A stretch of 64,000 nt of DNA from Luteimicrobium xylanilyticum (GCF_009429125.1 NZ_CP045529.1:3286001-3350000); one strand, 5' to 3'. Shown: positions 1 to 9,949, counted from the first letter of the stretch. A program made the numbers and translations. The notes: generated from the sequence alone by a model not told the origin.

Positions 1-1461
<1,461 letters not shown>

Positions 1462-1505
1462 TCAGGTCACGCGTGCGGTCCGGGGCCTCGCCGGTCGACC
1501 CGGGT

Positions 1506-1532
1506 TTGTCACTCTCAAGGCGAGAGTGCTAA
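1506..1532 (-). promoter_or_regulatory. CIRCE operator 1 (HrcA site) of groEL
   Basis: Read on the minus strand this is TTAGCACTC, nine bases, then GAGTGACAA. It matches the HrcA-binding CIRCE consensus (TTAGCACTC-N9-GAGTGCTAA) with one mismatch. It lies just downstream of the predicted -10 of groEL, so HrcA bound here would block transcription initiation. Confidence 0.9.
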
Positions 1533-1536
1533 CGCC

Positions 1537-1566
1537 ATTATTGGCACTCGGCCCTGGCGAGTGCAA
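1537..1566 (-). promoter_or_regulatory. Predicted groEL promoter
   Basis: On the minus strand TTGCAC (1566-1561) is followed after 18 nt by AATAAT (1542-1537), close to the vegetative -35/-10 consensus. The -35 sits inside one CIRCE element and the -10 lies between the two, a layout that explains double repression. Confidence 0.6.
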
Positions 1567-1567
1567 G
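1541..1567 (-). promoter_or_regulatory. CIRCE operator 2 (HrcA site) of groEL
   Basis: On the minus strand: CTTGCACTC, nine bases, GAGTGCCAA. This is a second CIRCE element with slightly degenerate arms and the canonical 9-nt spacer. It overlaps the predicted -35 hexamer. Confidence 0.85.
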
Positions 1568-1629
1568 ACGCCGGACCTCCCCTGGGCGGGGGTCCCGTAC
1601 GCCCATCGCGAAACGTTAGGCTTCGGCGC

Positions 1630-2133
1630 ATGTCCCTCGACGATCCGCGCACCGTCGCGCCGCGTCGGCTCAGCACGACCGCCCGGACGTGGCGGATCAC
1701 GGTCGCGGCCGCAGCGCTCGTCGTCCTGCTGATCGCGCAGCTCGTCCCGACGACGTTCAAGAACACCAACGACTGGTTCCCGCTGGGCTCGCTGTCGCAG
1801 TACGCGTTCGCAACCAACCCGGACGGCACGGTCAGGTCGGCCTTCATCATCGGCACGACGGCCGACGGGCACGACGTCAAGGTCTGGCTCGACCAGATGG
1901 GCATCGGCGTCGGGCACGCGGAGATCGAGGGCCAGCTCCAGCGGATCGTCGACGACCCCGACCTGCTCGCCGGGGTCGCGCGCGCCTACGCGTGGCGCTA
2001 CCCGCACCGGCCCCCGCTCGCGACCCTCACGCTCAAGCGCTCGACCAAGAAGCTCCACGACGGCCGCCCCACGGGGGACGAGAGCGTCGAGGTCCTCGCC
2101 GTCTACCACGTGCCCGCCGGAGGAGTGCAGTGA
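1630..2133 (+). CDS. Small single-pass membrane protein, unknown function
   Basis: This 167-aa protein has one strong hydrophobic segment near residues 22-40, preceded by Arg-rich sequence, so the remainder (about 42-167) probably faces outside. No catalytic motif is recognised. The ATG at 1630 is preceded by a -10-like TAGGCT at 1617-1622 with no Shine-Dalgarno sequence, which suggests a leaderless transcript. It overlaps the next membrane-protein gene by a GTGA junction (2130-2133), so the two are co-translated and probably act together. Family unknown. Confidence 0.75.
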   Translation: MSLDDPRTVAPRRLSTTARTWRITVAAAALVVLLIAQLVPTTFKNTNDWFPLGSLSQYAFATNPDGTVRSAFIIGTTADGHDVKVWLDQMGIGVGHAEIEGQLQRIVDDPDLLAGVARAYAWRYPHRPPLATLTLKRSTKKLHDGRPTGDESVEVLAVYHVPAGGVQ

Positions 2134-3083
2134 CAATGACGAGCACCCTCGGCAGGGCCGGCCGCGCCGTCGGCCGGTGGTGGCTCTCCCCCGTCGCGCT
2201 CGCTCGCATCGCGGTGCTCCGCGCCGCCCTGTACCTCTTCACGATCTGGGACATCTTCGTCCTCACGCACGACGTGATCGGGCACGGCTACTCGCGCGAG
2301 CTCTACCAGCCCACGCTCATCGGCCGGATCCTGCCGATCCCCGAACCCACGCCCGTCGGCGGGTACGTCATGCAGTGGACCCTCGTCGTCACCTGCCTCG
2401 CGACCCCCGTGCTCATGGCGTGCGCGGCTCGCTCGCTCCAGTGGGCCGGCCGCGTGACGGGCTGGGTGGCGGGCGTCGTCTTCCTCGCCTGGATGGAGAA
2501 CTCGCAGGGCTTCGGGTACGTGTCGCACGACCACATGGCGCTCGTGCTCGCCCTCCTGCTCCTGCCGACCGTGCCGCCCGCGCGCTTCACCGACCAGACG
2601 CCTTCCGAGGCCGCCGGCTGGGCGGTCCGCTGCATCCAGATCGCCGTGGTCATGACCTACTTCGGGTCGGCGCTGCAGAAGATCGTCCGCACGGGCGGCC
2701 TCTTCAACTGGCCCAACAGCTCGGTGATCGTCTGGTCGCTGCTGCGCCGCGGCCGCTCGGCCGTGAGCTGGTCCACCGACTACCCGGGACTCCTCAAGGT
2801 CGGCCAGTGGATCCTGTTCATCGCCGAGCTGCTCTCCCCCATCGCCCTGTGGGTCCGCGGGCGGCTGGTCTACGCGGTGGTCGCGCTCATCTGCGTCTTC
2901 CACCTGATCACGTACATCGCGCTCGGCATCCACTTCCTGCCGACCGTGATCTGCTGGCTCGCCTTCCTGCCCCTCGAGCGGCTCGTCCCGTGGGCCCGTC
3001 GCCGCCTCCTGCGAACCGGATCAGACGACGGCGCAGCCGCGCCGACCGACGACGTCACCTCAGTCCCGGCCGAGCTCCGGTAG
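2130..3083 (+). CDS. Polytopic HTTM-like membrane protein
   Basis: A 317-aa protein with several hydrophobic segments across its length. It resembles HTTM-domain proteins, the membrane domain related to vitamin K-dependent gamma-carboxylase: an N-terminal region with an R-x-A-L-Y-L-F-type helix, then helices separated by short polar loops. The soluble carboxylase-like part is absent, so enzymatic activity cannot be inferred. The GTG at 2130 overlaps the upstream stop and has GGAGG about 6 nt before it; ATG at 2136 is the alternative. The 3' end overlaps the convergent oxidoreductase gene by 24 nt (3060-3083), so this junction contains no separate terminator. Confidence 0.65.
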   Translation: MTMTSTLGRAGRAVGRWWLSPVALARIAVLRAALYLFTIWDIFVLTHDVIGHGYSRELYQPTLIGRILPIPEPTPVGGYVMQWTLVVTCLATPVLMACAARSLQWAGRVTGWVAGVVFLAWMENSQGFGYVSHDHMALVLALLLLPTVPPARFTDQTPSEAAGWAVRCIQIAVVMTYFGSALQKIVRTGGLFNWPNSSVIVWSLLRRGRSAVSWSTDYPGLLKVGQWILFIAELLSPIALWVRGRLVYAVVALICVFHLITYIALGIHFLPTVICWLAFLPLERLVPWARRRLLRTGSDDGAAAPTDDVTSVPAELR

Positions 3084-4565
3084 CGCGCGGCTCCCGAACG
3101 TGCGGCGAAGCACCCGGCGCGCGGCGAACCAGCCGCCCAGACCGTGCACGCCGGGCCCCGGCGGTGTCGACGCCGAGCAGAGGTACACGTCGTCGAGCCC
3201 GGTCGCGTAGGGGTCGAGCCACGGCGTCGGGCGGGCGAACATCCGGTACAGCGACACCTCGCCTGCCGCGATGTCCCCGCCCACGTAGTTCGCATCGTGG
3301 GCGGGCATCTCGGCCGCCGTCGTGGCGCGCGAGGTCACGACGACGTCCCGGAACCCGGGTGCGAAGCGTTCGATCTGCGCGGTGACCGCCTCGGTCTGGT
3401 CGACCGTCGAGCCCGCGGGCACGTGCGCATACGTCCACAGGGGCCGCAGGCCGCCCACCTCGCGGGTCTCGTCGACGACGGCCGGGTCGCTCAGGAGCAC
3501 GACCGGCCGCGCGGCGTGCCGGCCCGCGTGGACCTCACGCTCCGCGACCGCCATCTCCCGACGCGTCCCGCCGACGTGCACCGTCCCGGCGAGCCCCACG
3601 TCGGGGTGCTTCCACGGGACCGGACCGCTCAGGACGAAGTCGACCTTGGACGCGGCGTTGCCGTAGCCGAAGGCGTTCAGGGAACGCGCGGCCCGCGCCG
3701 GCACACGGTCCGCGAAGACCTCGAGCAGAGTGCGGGGCGTCGTGTCGAACACGTACGCGCGAGCGGGCGGGAGGTCGGCCTCGGACCGGACCGGACGCCC
3801 GGTGACGACCTCGCCGCCGTGCTCCTCGAGGTCGGCGACCAGGGCCGCGACGATCGCTCCCGACCCGCCGCGCGGGATCGGCCACCCCTTGTCGGCGTGC
3901 GCGAGCGCGCCCAGCAGGAGCGCGGTGCCGGCGCCCGCCATCGACGGCAGCGACGTGATGGTGTGCGCCGCGACGCCCGTGAGCAGCGCGGGCGCCTCGT
4001 CGCCCTTGAAGCGCAGGTTCCACGCGGGCGTGCCATGCTCGAGCGCGGCGAGCCCGAAGCGCACCGCCGACCACGGCGTCGAGGCGCTCACCCCCGGCGG
4101 GAGCGACCGCTTGTCCCCCAACGCCACGGCCACGACGTCACGCCAGTGCGATGACAGGCGTCCGAAGATGCTGCGCCAGGCGGCGCCGTCGGGTCCGAGG
4201 GCGTCGACCGTGCGCTCGAGGTCCAGATAGGCGAGGCCCGCCCTGCCGCCGTCGAGCGGCTGCGCGTACGAGACCTCGGGGACGAGCAGCTCCACACGGT
4301 CGGCAAGGCCGAACGCCTCGAGGAACGGGGACGCCCACGCCATCGGGTGCACGGCCGAGCACACGTCGTGCACGACTCCTTCGGCGAGCCCGAGGTCGAG
4401 CGTGCGCGCGCCACCGCCCACCGTGTCCTCGGCCTCGAGCACCAGCACCCCGAGGCCCGCGCGTGCGAGCGTGACCGCTGCCGCGAGGCCGTTGGGCCCA
4501 GCCCCCACGACGACGACGTCGCGCGCCCCGCGGGACCCGCCGTCGCCGAGACCGTTGCCGCTCAG
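3060..4565 (-). CDS. FAD-dependent phytoene-desaturase-like oxidoreductase, probable CTG start
   Basis: Flavoprotein of the phytoene dehydrogenase/NAD(P)-FAD oxidoreductase family. The N-terminal Rossmann motif reads [15 protein letters not shown], followed by [14 protein letters not shown], and the C-terminal part has a [22 protein letters not shown]-contact region. The substrate is unknown. The first ATG or GTG in frame (GTG 4508) lies inside the first beta strand of the Rossmann fold and would cut [10 protein letters not shown]. No ATG, GTG or TTG was found upstream in frame. A CTG at 4565-4563 overlaps the cspA stop as CTGA and gives a sensible N-terminus (start, SGNGLGDGG, then [10 protein letters not shown]). 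I take that CTG as the start; GTG 4508 is the conservative alternative. Confidence 0.8.
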   Translation of the reverse strand: MSGNGLGDGGSRGARDVVVVGAGPNGLAAAVTLARAGLGVLVLEAEDTVGGGARTLDLGLAEGVVHDVCSAVHPMAWASPFLEAFGLADRVELLVPEVSYAQPLDGGRAGLAYLDLERTVDALGPDGAAWRSIFGRLSSHWRDVVAVALGDKRSLPPGVSASTPWSAVRFGLAALEHGTPAWNLRFKGDEAPALLTGVAAHTITSLPSMAGAGTALLLGALAHADKGWPIPRGGSGAIVAALVADLEEHGGEVVTGRPVRSEADLPPARAYVFDTTPRTLLEVFADRVPARAARSLNAFGYGNAASKVDFVLSGPVPWKHPDVGLAGTVHVGGTRREMAVAEREVHAGRHAARPVVLLSDPAVVDETREVGGLRPLWTYAHVPAGSTVDQTEAVTAQIERFAPGFRDVVVTSRATTAAEMPAHDANYVGGDIAAGEVSLYRMFARPTPWLDPYATGLDDVYLCSASTPPGPGVHGLGGWFAARRVLRRTFGSRALPELGRD

Positions 4566-4765
4566 AGCGGCCGGACCTGCTCCGCCTGCGGGCCCTTCTG
4601 GCCCTGTCCGACCTCGAACTCGACCTGCTGCCCCTCGTCGAGGGACCGGTAACCATCCGACTGGATCGCGCTGTAGTGCACGAACACGTCCTGGCCGCCC
4701 GCCTCAGGGGTGATGAAGCCGAACCCCTTCTCGGCGTTGAACCACTTGACGGTGCCCTGGGCCAT
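4562..4765 (-). CDS. cspA: Cold-shock protein, CspA family
   Basis: A 67-aa single cold-shock domain that binds single-stranded RNA/DNA. The RNP1-type motif KGFGFITPE and the RNP2-type motif DVFVHYSAI are intact. The ATG at 4765 is preceded by AAGGAGA at good spacing. The gene ends in a CTGA overlap with the downstream oxidoreductase, an unusual partner for a csp gene. Its predicted -10 lies about 125 nt upstream, giving a long 5' leader of the kind that regulates csp mRNAs at low temperature in other bacteria. Confidence 0.95.
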   Translation of the reverse strand: MAQGTVKWFNAEKGFGFITPEAGGQDVFVHYSAIQSDGYRSLDEGQQVEFEVGQGQKGPQAEQVRPL

Positions 4766-4890
4766 CTGAGTCTCCTTCTGCGGCGGGCCGAGCCGGAGGC
4801 CCCCCTCGGACCCGCTCCGGACGCCGGTCGCTCGCTCGCGAATCGCCGTGCCATCTCGCCCGCGAGCCGGTCGCCCACGGTGCACGAGCG

Positions 4891-4896
4891 AGCCTA
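4891..4896 (-). promoter_or_regulatory. Possible -10 of cspA with long 5' leader
   Basis: TAGGCT on the minus strand is a TANNNT -10 hexamer. Transcription from it would begin near 4884 and leave a leader of about 119 nt before the cspA ATG. No convincing -35 is visible. The space from 4766 to 4959 contains no gene. Confidence 0.35.
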
Positions 4897-4959
4897 GCCG
4901 CGACCGCGCGTGAGGGGAATGGTCCGGGCTGGTGTGTTTCGCGAGGTGAACAGCGGCCG

Positions 4960-5586
4960 TCAGGACAGGTCGTGCAGCAGGACCGCGATGATCGGCGCCC
5001 CGCCGGACAGGGCGCTCACCTGCTCGACGTCCGAGATGCCGAGGAGCGAGCCCACCTTCTTGGCCGTCGCTGCATCGGCATCCTTGACGTAGTAGACGAC
5101 GGAGTCCGCGAGCTTGGTCCCCGTGTAGTCCGAGGCCGCCACCTTCGTGAAGCCGGCACCCTGGAGCTTCGTGGCTCCGCGGCCCGCGAGCCCGGCGATC
5201 CCGGCGCCGTTCTTCACTGCGATCGACGTCGCGAGGTCCACGTCGCCGCCGGCCTCGTCGTCGCTGCCGGACGCGTCGTCGGAGGCATCGTCGTCGGGGG
5301 ACTTCGTCGCCTTCGGCGTGCTGCTCTTCGTGGACTTCGAGGTGGACTTCGTCGTCGAGTCCTTCGAGGCGGACGTCGACTTGTCGGACGCGCTCGCGTC
5401 CCCCGAGCCCAGCAGGCTCGACCCGATCGTGACGGCGCCGTACGCGACCACGGCGAAGACGACGGCCACGACGACGAACGGGAGGACCTTGCGCCAGGGG
5501 CTCCGCGGCACCCGGTGGACGCCCGTCGGGGCGTCCTCGGGGACGTCGTCGAACTCGTCCGGGGGGTACCGGTAGCTCTTGCTCAC
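4960..5586 (-). CDS. Membrane-anchored LytR C-terminal-domain protein
   Basis: A 208-aa protein with a cytoplasmic N-terminus, one membrane segment (about 35-57), a Ser/Thr/Lys/Asp-rich low-complexity linker (about 61-120), and a C-terminal LytR_C-like domain (about 120-208; [21 protein letters not shown], then [16 protein letters not shown]). The LCP phosphotransferase domain itself is absent, so this is a stand-alone LytR_C protein; a cell-envelope role is inferred. Two GTG codons are available. I chose 5586 because a TACCCT -10 (5598-5593) sits exactly 6 nt upstream, as expected for a leaderless gene; 5592 is the alternative. Confidence 0.8.
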   Translation of the reverse strand: MSKSYRYPPDEFDDVPEDAPTGVHRVPRSPWRKVLPFVVVAVVFAVVAYGAVTIGSSLLGSGDASASDKSTSASKDSTTKSTSKSTKSSTPKATKSPDDDASDDASGSDDEAGGDVDLATSIAVKNGAGIAGLAGRGATKLQGAGFTKVAASDYTGTKLADSVVYYVKDADAATAKKVGSLLGISDVEQVSALSGGAPIIAVLLHDLS

Positions 5587-5653
5587 CGGCACAGGGTAAC
5601 CGCCGGTCCTAAGGAGCCCGAAGTCACGCCCGCCCCGGTGGCGACGTCGCAGG

Positions 5654-5962
5654 TCACGCGCCCGAGCCTGCGCGGCGGGCGGAGCGCTCGCGCTGCCGCG
5701 CGGACCGCAGCCGGCGCAGGCGCTTGACGAGCATCGGGTCGTGCGCGAGCGCGGCGTCGGTGTCGATGAGCGCGTTGAGGGTCTGGTAGTACCGGGTCGC
5801 GGTCATGCCGAAGAGCTCGGAGATGGCCGCCTCCTTGGCGCCGGCGTACTTCCACCACTGGCGCTCGAAGTCGAGGATCGCGCGGTCGCGCTCGTCGAGC
5901 CCGCCGTCCGCGGTGTGGTCGGCTCCGGTCACGTCCGTGAGCCGCCTCGTGGCCTCGCCCAT
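5654..5962 (-). CDS. DUF3263 protein
   Basis: A 102-aa soluble protein with a DUF3263 domain at about residues 20-85 (ERDRAILDFERQWWKYAGAKE, then FGMTATRYYQTLNALID). This family is common in actinobacteria and looks like a small helix-turn-helix; its function is not established. The C-terminus is Arg-rich. The ATG at 5962 has AGAGGAACC upstream. It lies upstream of the LytR_C gene on the same strand, a neighbourhood seen in related actinobacteria. Confidence 0.85.
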   Translation of the reverse strand: MGEATRRLTDVTGADHTADGGLDERDRAILDFERQWWKYAGAKEAAISELFGMTATRYYQTLNALIDTDAALAHDPMLVKRLRRLRSARQRERSARRAGSGA

Positions 5963-6141
5963 CCCGGTTCCTCTCGCCTCGCGACGTCCGTGCGACCCGC
6001 GCACGACGGCCGGGCTGACCCGGCGCCCCCAGGGTACGGGGCGAACGACACGGGTGTCATTCGCCCGCGCCGCGTGCGCCCGTGTCCGGTGACCGGTCGC
6101 GGTCTCCGGTACCGGGGCCACGCCTGGGACACAATGGCCAC

Positions 6142-6957
6142 GTGACAACGAGCGACACCCCGCACGCACCCGCCCCCCGCTGGACCTCCTACGCCGCCGT
6201 CGGCGACTCGTTCACGGAGGGCCTGTGGGACACCGACCCCGCCGCGCCGGACCGGTGCCGCGGGTGGGCGGACCGCCTGGCCGCGGCACTGTCCGCGCGC
6301 CGCGTCGCGGCCGGTGAGACACCGCTGCGCTACGCCAACCTCGCCGTCCGCGGCAAGCTCCTCGGGCCGATCGTCGACGACCAGCTCCCCCACGCCCTCG
6401 ACCTCGAGCCCGACCTGGTGAGCCTCGTCGGCGGCGGCAACGACATCCTGCGCCCCCGCGCCGACGTCGACGCCCTGTCGCGGCGGCTGGAGGACGCCGT
6501 CGTACGCCTACGAGCGGCGGGCGTCGACGTGCTGCTGGCCACGGGCTTCGACGCGAGCGAGAGCCCGATCGTGTCCCTGACACGGTCGCGCGTCGGGGTC
6601 TACAACGCGAACATCTGGTCGATCGCGCGACGCCACGGCGCGCACGTGCTCGACCTGTGGGGCATGCGAGCCCTGCAGGACTGGCGCGTGTGGGCCTCGG
6701 ACCGCATCCACCTGACCGACGAGGGTCACCGCCGGGTGGCGGACGCCGCGCTCGTCGGGCTGGGGCTCGCACCCGACGACGACGCCTGGGACGAGCCGTT
6801 CACCGCGCTGCCCCGGGCACCGTTCTCCGAGCGCGCCCGCGAGAACGCCCGGTGGGCCCGCGAGTACGTGGGGCCGTGGGTCGGTCGGCGCCTGCGGCAC
6901 GAGTCGTCGGGCGACGGCCGTGCGGCGAAGTACCCGGACCTCACCGACTGGCCCTGA
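6142..6957 (+). CDS. SGNH/GDSL-family hydrolase
   Basis: A 271-aa esterase/lipase-type hydrolase. Block I is AAVGDSFTEG with nucleophile Ser near residue 23, block III is GGGND with Asn near 100, and block V is DRIHLTDEGHRR with the catalytic Asp/His near 190. No signal peptide is visible, so it is probably cytoplasmic; the substrate cannot be inferred. The GTG at 6142 is chosen because a CACAAT -10-like hexamer lies 6 nt upstream, with no Shine-Dalgarno. Transcription converges on the ABC exporter across a repeated palindromic element. Confidence 0.9.
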   Translation: MTTSDTPHAPAPRWTSYAAVGDSFTEGLWDTDPAAPDRCRGWADRLAAALSARRVAAGETPLRYANLAVRGKLLGPIVDDQLPHALDLEPDLVSLVGGGNDILRPRADVDALSRRLEDAVVRLRAAGVDVLLATGFDASESPIVSLTRSRVGVYNANIWSIARRHGAHVLDLWGMRALQDWRVWASDRIHLTDEGHRRVADAALVGLGLAPDDDAWDEPFTALPRAPFSERARENARWAREYVGPWVGRRLRHESSGDGRAAKYPDLTDWP

Positions 6958-6959
6958 CC

Positions 6960-7019
6960 GCGAGGTATACCGGCCGCCGTACTACCTCGCGAGGTATACC
7001 GGCCGCCGTACTACCTCGC
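6960..7019. repeat. Tandem palindromic element, two 31-nt units, between convergent genes
   Basis: Two identical units (6960-6990 and 6989-7019) overlap by 2 nt. Each has inverted ends GCGAGGTA and TACCTCGC around a core CGGCCGCCG. They fill the junction between two convergent genes, so a bidirectional terminator is the likely role. A third copy, inverted and 29/31 identical, lies at 41484-41514, also between convergent genes. Confidence 0.85.
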
Positions 7020-7021
7020 GG

Positions 7022-7837
7022 TCAGGCGAGGAAGAGCGCGCGCAGGCGGCGCGTCGTGACCGTGAGACCGATCCCGATCATCGCCACGAAGTACACGACG
7101 TGCCACCAGATGCTCGGCGGCAGGTCGCCCGTCGTGAGCCCGCGGACCAGCTCGACCGCGTGCCACAGCGGCATCGCCTGGATGAGCCACTGCAGCGGCG
7201 CCGGGTAGACGCTGATCGGGAAGAAGGTGGCCGACAGCAGGAACATCGGCAGCAGCACGATGTTGATCCAGTCCATCTGCTGGAACGTCTTCATGAGGCT
7301 CGTGATGGCCATGCCGAACGATGCGAACGCGAACGCGACGAGCACGACGGCGGGCAGCGCGAGCACCGCCGTCCACGACAGGTTGAGCCCCATGACCTGC
7401 ATGACCGTGAGGAACCCGGTCGCGTAGACGGCCCCGCGCAGCAGCGCGTAGGAGATCTCGCCGAACGCCACGTCGAGCGGGCCGAGCGACGTCGCGAGCA
7501 TCGCCTCGTAGAGCCGCGCGAAGCGCATCTTGAAGAACACGTTCCACGTCGAGTCGTAGACGGCGCCGTTCATCGCGGACACCGCCAGGAGGCCGGGTGC
7601 GATGTACGCGGCGTACTCCACGTGCAGCCCCGACGGCAGCGTCACGTCCCCGACGTACGTGCCGAGCCCGACGCCCATCGCGAACAGGTAGAACACGGGC
7701 TCGAAGAAGCCCGACAGCACGACGGTCCAGTTGCTCGTCTTGGTGGCGGCGAGGTTCCGGGCGACGACGGCGCGCGCGTTGCCCGCGTACAGGGCGCTCA
7801 CCCCGCCCGACCGTCCGGGGGCCAGGATGTCGCTCAT
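7022..7837 (-). CDS. ABC-2 type transporter permease (distal)
   Basis: A 271-aa integral membrane subunit of an ABC-2 exporter with about six hydrophobic segments (for example around FYLFAMGVGLGTYV and INIVLLPMFLLSATFFP). The segment PMFLLSATFFPISVYP is typical of ABC-2 permeases of the drug/polysaccharide type. ATG 7837 overlaps the stop of the upstream permease in an ATGA junction, so the two are translationally coupled. The two permeases are paralogous and probably heterodimerise. The substrate is unknown. Confidence 0.9.
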   Translation of the reverse strand: MSDILAPGRSGGVSALYAGNARAVVARNLAATKTSNWTVVLSGFFEPVFYLFAMGVGLGTYVGDVTLPSGLHVEYAAYIAPGLLAVSAMNGAVYDSTWNVFFKMRFARLYEAMLATSLGPLDVAFGEISYALLRGAVYATGFLTVMQVMGLNLSWTAVLALPAVVLVAFAFASFGMAITSLMKTFQQMDWINIVLLPMFLLSATFFPISVYPAPLQWLIQAMPLWHAVELVRGLTTGDLPPSIWWHVVYFVAMIGIGLTVTTRRLRALFLA

Positions 7838-8667
7838 GCGCGCAGCCTCCTCGTGAAGCGGCGGCGCACCCCGAGCCAGCCGCCGATGATCAGCCCGACG
7901 AGCACCACGACATGGACGGTGATCAGCCAGCCCGGCTCGCTCTCGCCGTACGAGATCACGCGCCCGAGCTGGGTCGCGTGCCACAACGGCGAGACCCAGC
8001 CGATCCAGTGCAACCAGCCCGGCAGCGTGGACAGCGGGTAGAACGTGCCCGAGAACAGGAACATCGGCGTGAAGATGAACCGCTGCACGATCGCGAACTG
8101 GCCCTTGTCCTCGGTCAGGCCCGCCGAGTACGCCATGAGCGGCAGCCCGAACGCGAGCCCGCCCAAGATCCCGACGAACGGCAGCACGAGCACCGTCCAC
8201 GGGTGCCCCAGCGCCCCGAACGCGAGCGCCAGGACGGCGTACGCCACGGTCGTGAACAGCATCCGCACCAGGACGGCGATCACGATCCCGCCCGCGAGCT
8301 GGCTCGGTTCGACGGGGGTCGCGTTGACGCCCCAGAAGAGCTTGCGCCAGCGGAAGCCCTCCATGATCACGTAGGTGAACTCCTCGGTCGCGACCGAGAT
8401 GGCGGCCGTGACGAGGAGCGCGGGCGCGACGAACACGACGTAGTCGACGGGCCCGTGCGGCCCCGACGCGACCGGTGTCTCGATGAACGTCGCGAGCCCC
8501 ATCCCGAGGCCGAGAAGGTACAGGAGCGGGCTGCCGAGGCCGCCGACGACGATCGTCCAGCCGTACGCCTTCATGGCCCGCAGGCGGTACTCGGCGACGT
8601 ACCAGGCGCCGAGCCGGCGGACGGGCGCCTCGGGGGCTGCGCCGTCGGGCAGGGTGGTGGTGCTCAT
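7834..8667 (-). CDS. ABC-2 type transporter permease (proximal)
   Basis: A 277-aa membrane permease paired with the downstream one. It has the same family signature (FTPMFLFSGTFYPLSTLPGW) and about six membrane segments. It overlaps the ATP-binding gene upstream by ATGA (8664-8667) and the second permease downstream by ATGA (7834-7837), giving a strictly coupled three-gene exporter operon. Confidence 0.9.
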   Translation of the reverse strand: MSTTTLPDGAAPEAPVRRLGAWYVAEYRLRAMKAYGWTIVVGGLGSPLLYLLGLGMGLATFIETPVASGPHGPVDYVVFVAPALLVTAAISVATEEFTYVIMEGFRWRKLFWGVNATPVEPSQLAGGIVIAVLVRMLFTTVAYAVLALAFGALGHPWTVLVLPFVGILGGLAFGLPLMAYSAGLTEDKGQFAIVQRFIFTPMFLFSGTFYPLSTLPGWLHWIGWVSPLWHATQLGRVISYGESEPGWLITVHVVVLVGLIIGGWLGVRRRFTRRLRA

Positions 8668-9659
8668 TCGATGAGGCTCCGCCCCGTGAGACGGAGGAAC
8701 ACGTCCTCCAGGCTCGACCGGCGCACGAGGCTCGTGGTGGGGCGCAGCCCGCGCGCGGCGACCTGCTCGAGGATCGCCTCGCCGTCGGACGCGTAGACGA
8801 GGACGCGGTCCGGGAGGATCTCGAGCCGGTCCCCCACCTCGGCGAGGACCCGCGCCGCCTCCTCGTTGCGGTCCGTGCCGAACCGGAGCTCCGCGACCTC
8901 GCGCGACGAGTACCGCCGGATCAGCTCCGCGGGGCTCCCCTCGGCCATGATCTGGCCGTGGTCGACGACGACGAGCCGCTCGCAGAGCTGCTCCGCCTCG
9001 TCCATGAAGTGCGTCGTCACGACGAGGGTGGTGCCCTGCTCCTTGAGGCGGAACAGCCGGTCCCACAGGATGTGGCGGGCCTGCGGGTCGAGGCCGGTGG
9101 TGGGCTCGTCGAGCATGAGGAGGCGCGGCTCGTTGACGAGCGCGCGGGCGATGGTCAGGCGGCGCTTCATGCCGCCGGACAGCTCGTCGACCTTCGCGTC
9201 CGCGCGCTCGCTGAGCTGCGCGAAGTCCAGCAGCTCCGTAGCGCGCTGCGCGCACACGGACCGTGGGATCCCGAAGTACCTGCCGTACGTGACGAGGTTG
9301 CCACGGGCGGTGAGCTCGCCGTCCAGGTTGTCCTCCTGCGGCACCACGCCCAGCTGGGCGCGGATGCGGGGACCGTGGTCGTCCGGGTCGAGGCCCAGGA
9401 CCGTGAGGTCGCCGCCCGAACGCGCCGAGACGGCGCCCACCATGCGCATCGTCGTCGACTTGCCGGCGCCATTGGGGCCGAGCAGGCCGAACGACTCGCC
9501 GGGCGCGACCTCGAAGTCGATCCCGTCGACGGCCACGAAGTCGCCGAAGCGCTTCGTCAGGCCGCGCGCGGCGACCACGGGTCCACCGCCCGACGTCGCG
9601 GCGGTACGGGTCAGCGGCGCAGGCTGGGGTGGTCGTGCCCCCTCGGGCATCGGTGTCAT
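8664..9659 (-). CDS. ABC transporter ATP-binding protein (DrrA-like)
   Basis: A 331-aa ATPase of the ABC-2 exporter. Walker A is GPNGAGKST, the signature is ELSGGMKRRL, Walker B is LLMLDEPTTGLDP and the switch region is VVTTHFMDEAE. The C-terminal ~100 residues resemble the accessory domain of DrrA/NodI-type exporters. The start is placed at ATG 9659; ATG 9650 is possible. A TACCGT -10-like hexamer upstream would give a short leader. It heads the operon, immediately next to the tRNA-Thr gene. Confidence 0.92.
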   Translation of the reverse strand: MTPMPEGARPPQPAPLTRTAATSGGGPVVAARGLTKRFGDFVAVDGIDFEVAPGESFGLLGPNGAGKSTTMRMVGAVSARSGGDLTVLGLDPDDHGPRIRAQLGVVPQEDNLDGELTARGNLVTYGRYFGIPRSVCAQRATELLDFAQLSERADAKVDELSGGMKRRLTIARALVNEPRLLMLDEPTTGLDPQARHILWDRLFRLKEQGTTLVVTTHFMDEAEQLCERLVVVDHGQIMAEGSPAELIRRYSSREVAELRFGTDRNEEAARVLAEVGDRLEILPDRVLVYASDGEAILEQVAARGLRPTTSLVRRSSLEDVFLRLTGRSLIE

Positions 9660-9725
9660 GGGCACCAGGACACGGTAGCCTCGCGCACCGACAGCCGTCA
9701 CCGAGGATTCGCACAGGGCGAGGTG

Positions 9726-9798
9726 AGCCGCCTGTCGGGTTCGAACCGACGACCTTTCGCTTACAAGGCGAGCGCTCTACCAGCTGAGCTAAGGCGGC
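9726..9798 (-). tRNA. tRNA-Thr (anticodon TGT)
   Basis: On the minus strand the acceptor GCCGCCT pairs with AGGCGGC. The D-arm is GCTCAGCTGGTAGAGC, the anticodon loop is CTTGTAA (anticodon TGT), and the T-arm contains GGTTCGAACC. The CCA end is not encoded. It was the only tRNA found by eye in the window. Confidence 0.92.
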
Positions 9799-9881
9799 AC
9801 GTCGCGCGACTCCCCGGCCGTGGGACCTGGTCGAGCACGCGATGCGCCGCACAGCCTACCGGGCGAGCGGTGGGACGCGCA

Positions 9882-9920
9882 GACGACGGAGCCCGGGCCG
9901 CCGAGGCGGTCCGGGCTCCG
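9882..9920. repeat. 39-bp direct repeat containing a terminator hairpin, copy 1
   Basis: The copy contains a strong hairpin: CGGAGCCCGG and CCGGGCTCCG outside, CCGCC and GGCGG inside, GA loop (9887-9920). It lies at the 3' end of the small secreted-protein gene and can terminate it. All 39 bases recur at 10485-10523. Together the copies flank a 564-nt segment that carries only that gene. Confidence 0.9.
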
Positions 9921-9949
9921 CATACTGCACTTCTACCTGTGTCTGCCGA

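Noticed and set aside
3060-3083. Frameshift or assembly error where two convergent genes overlap
   Set aside because: Both C-termini look natural and a 24-nt tail-to-tail overlap is common in compact genomes.
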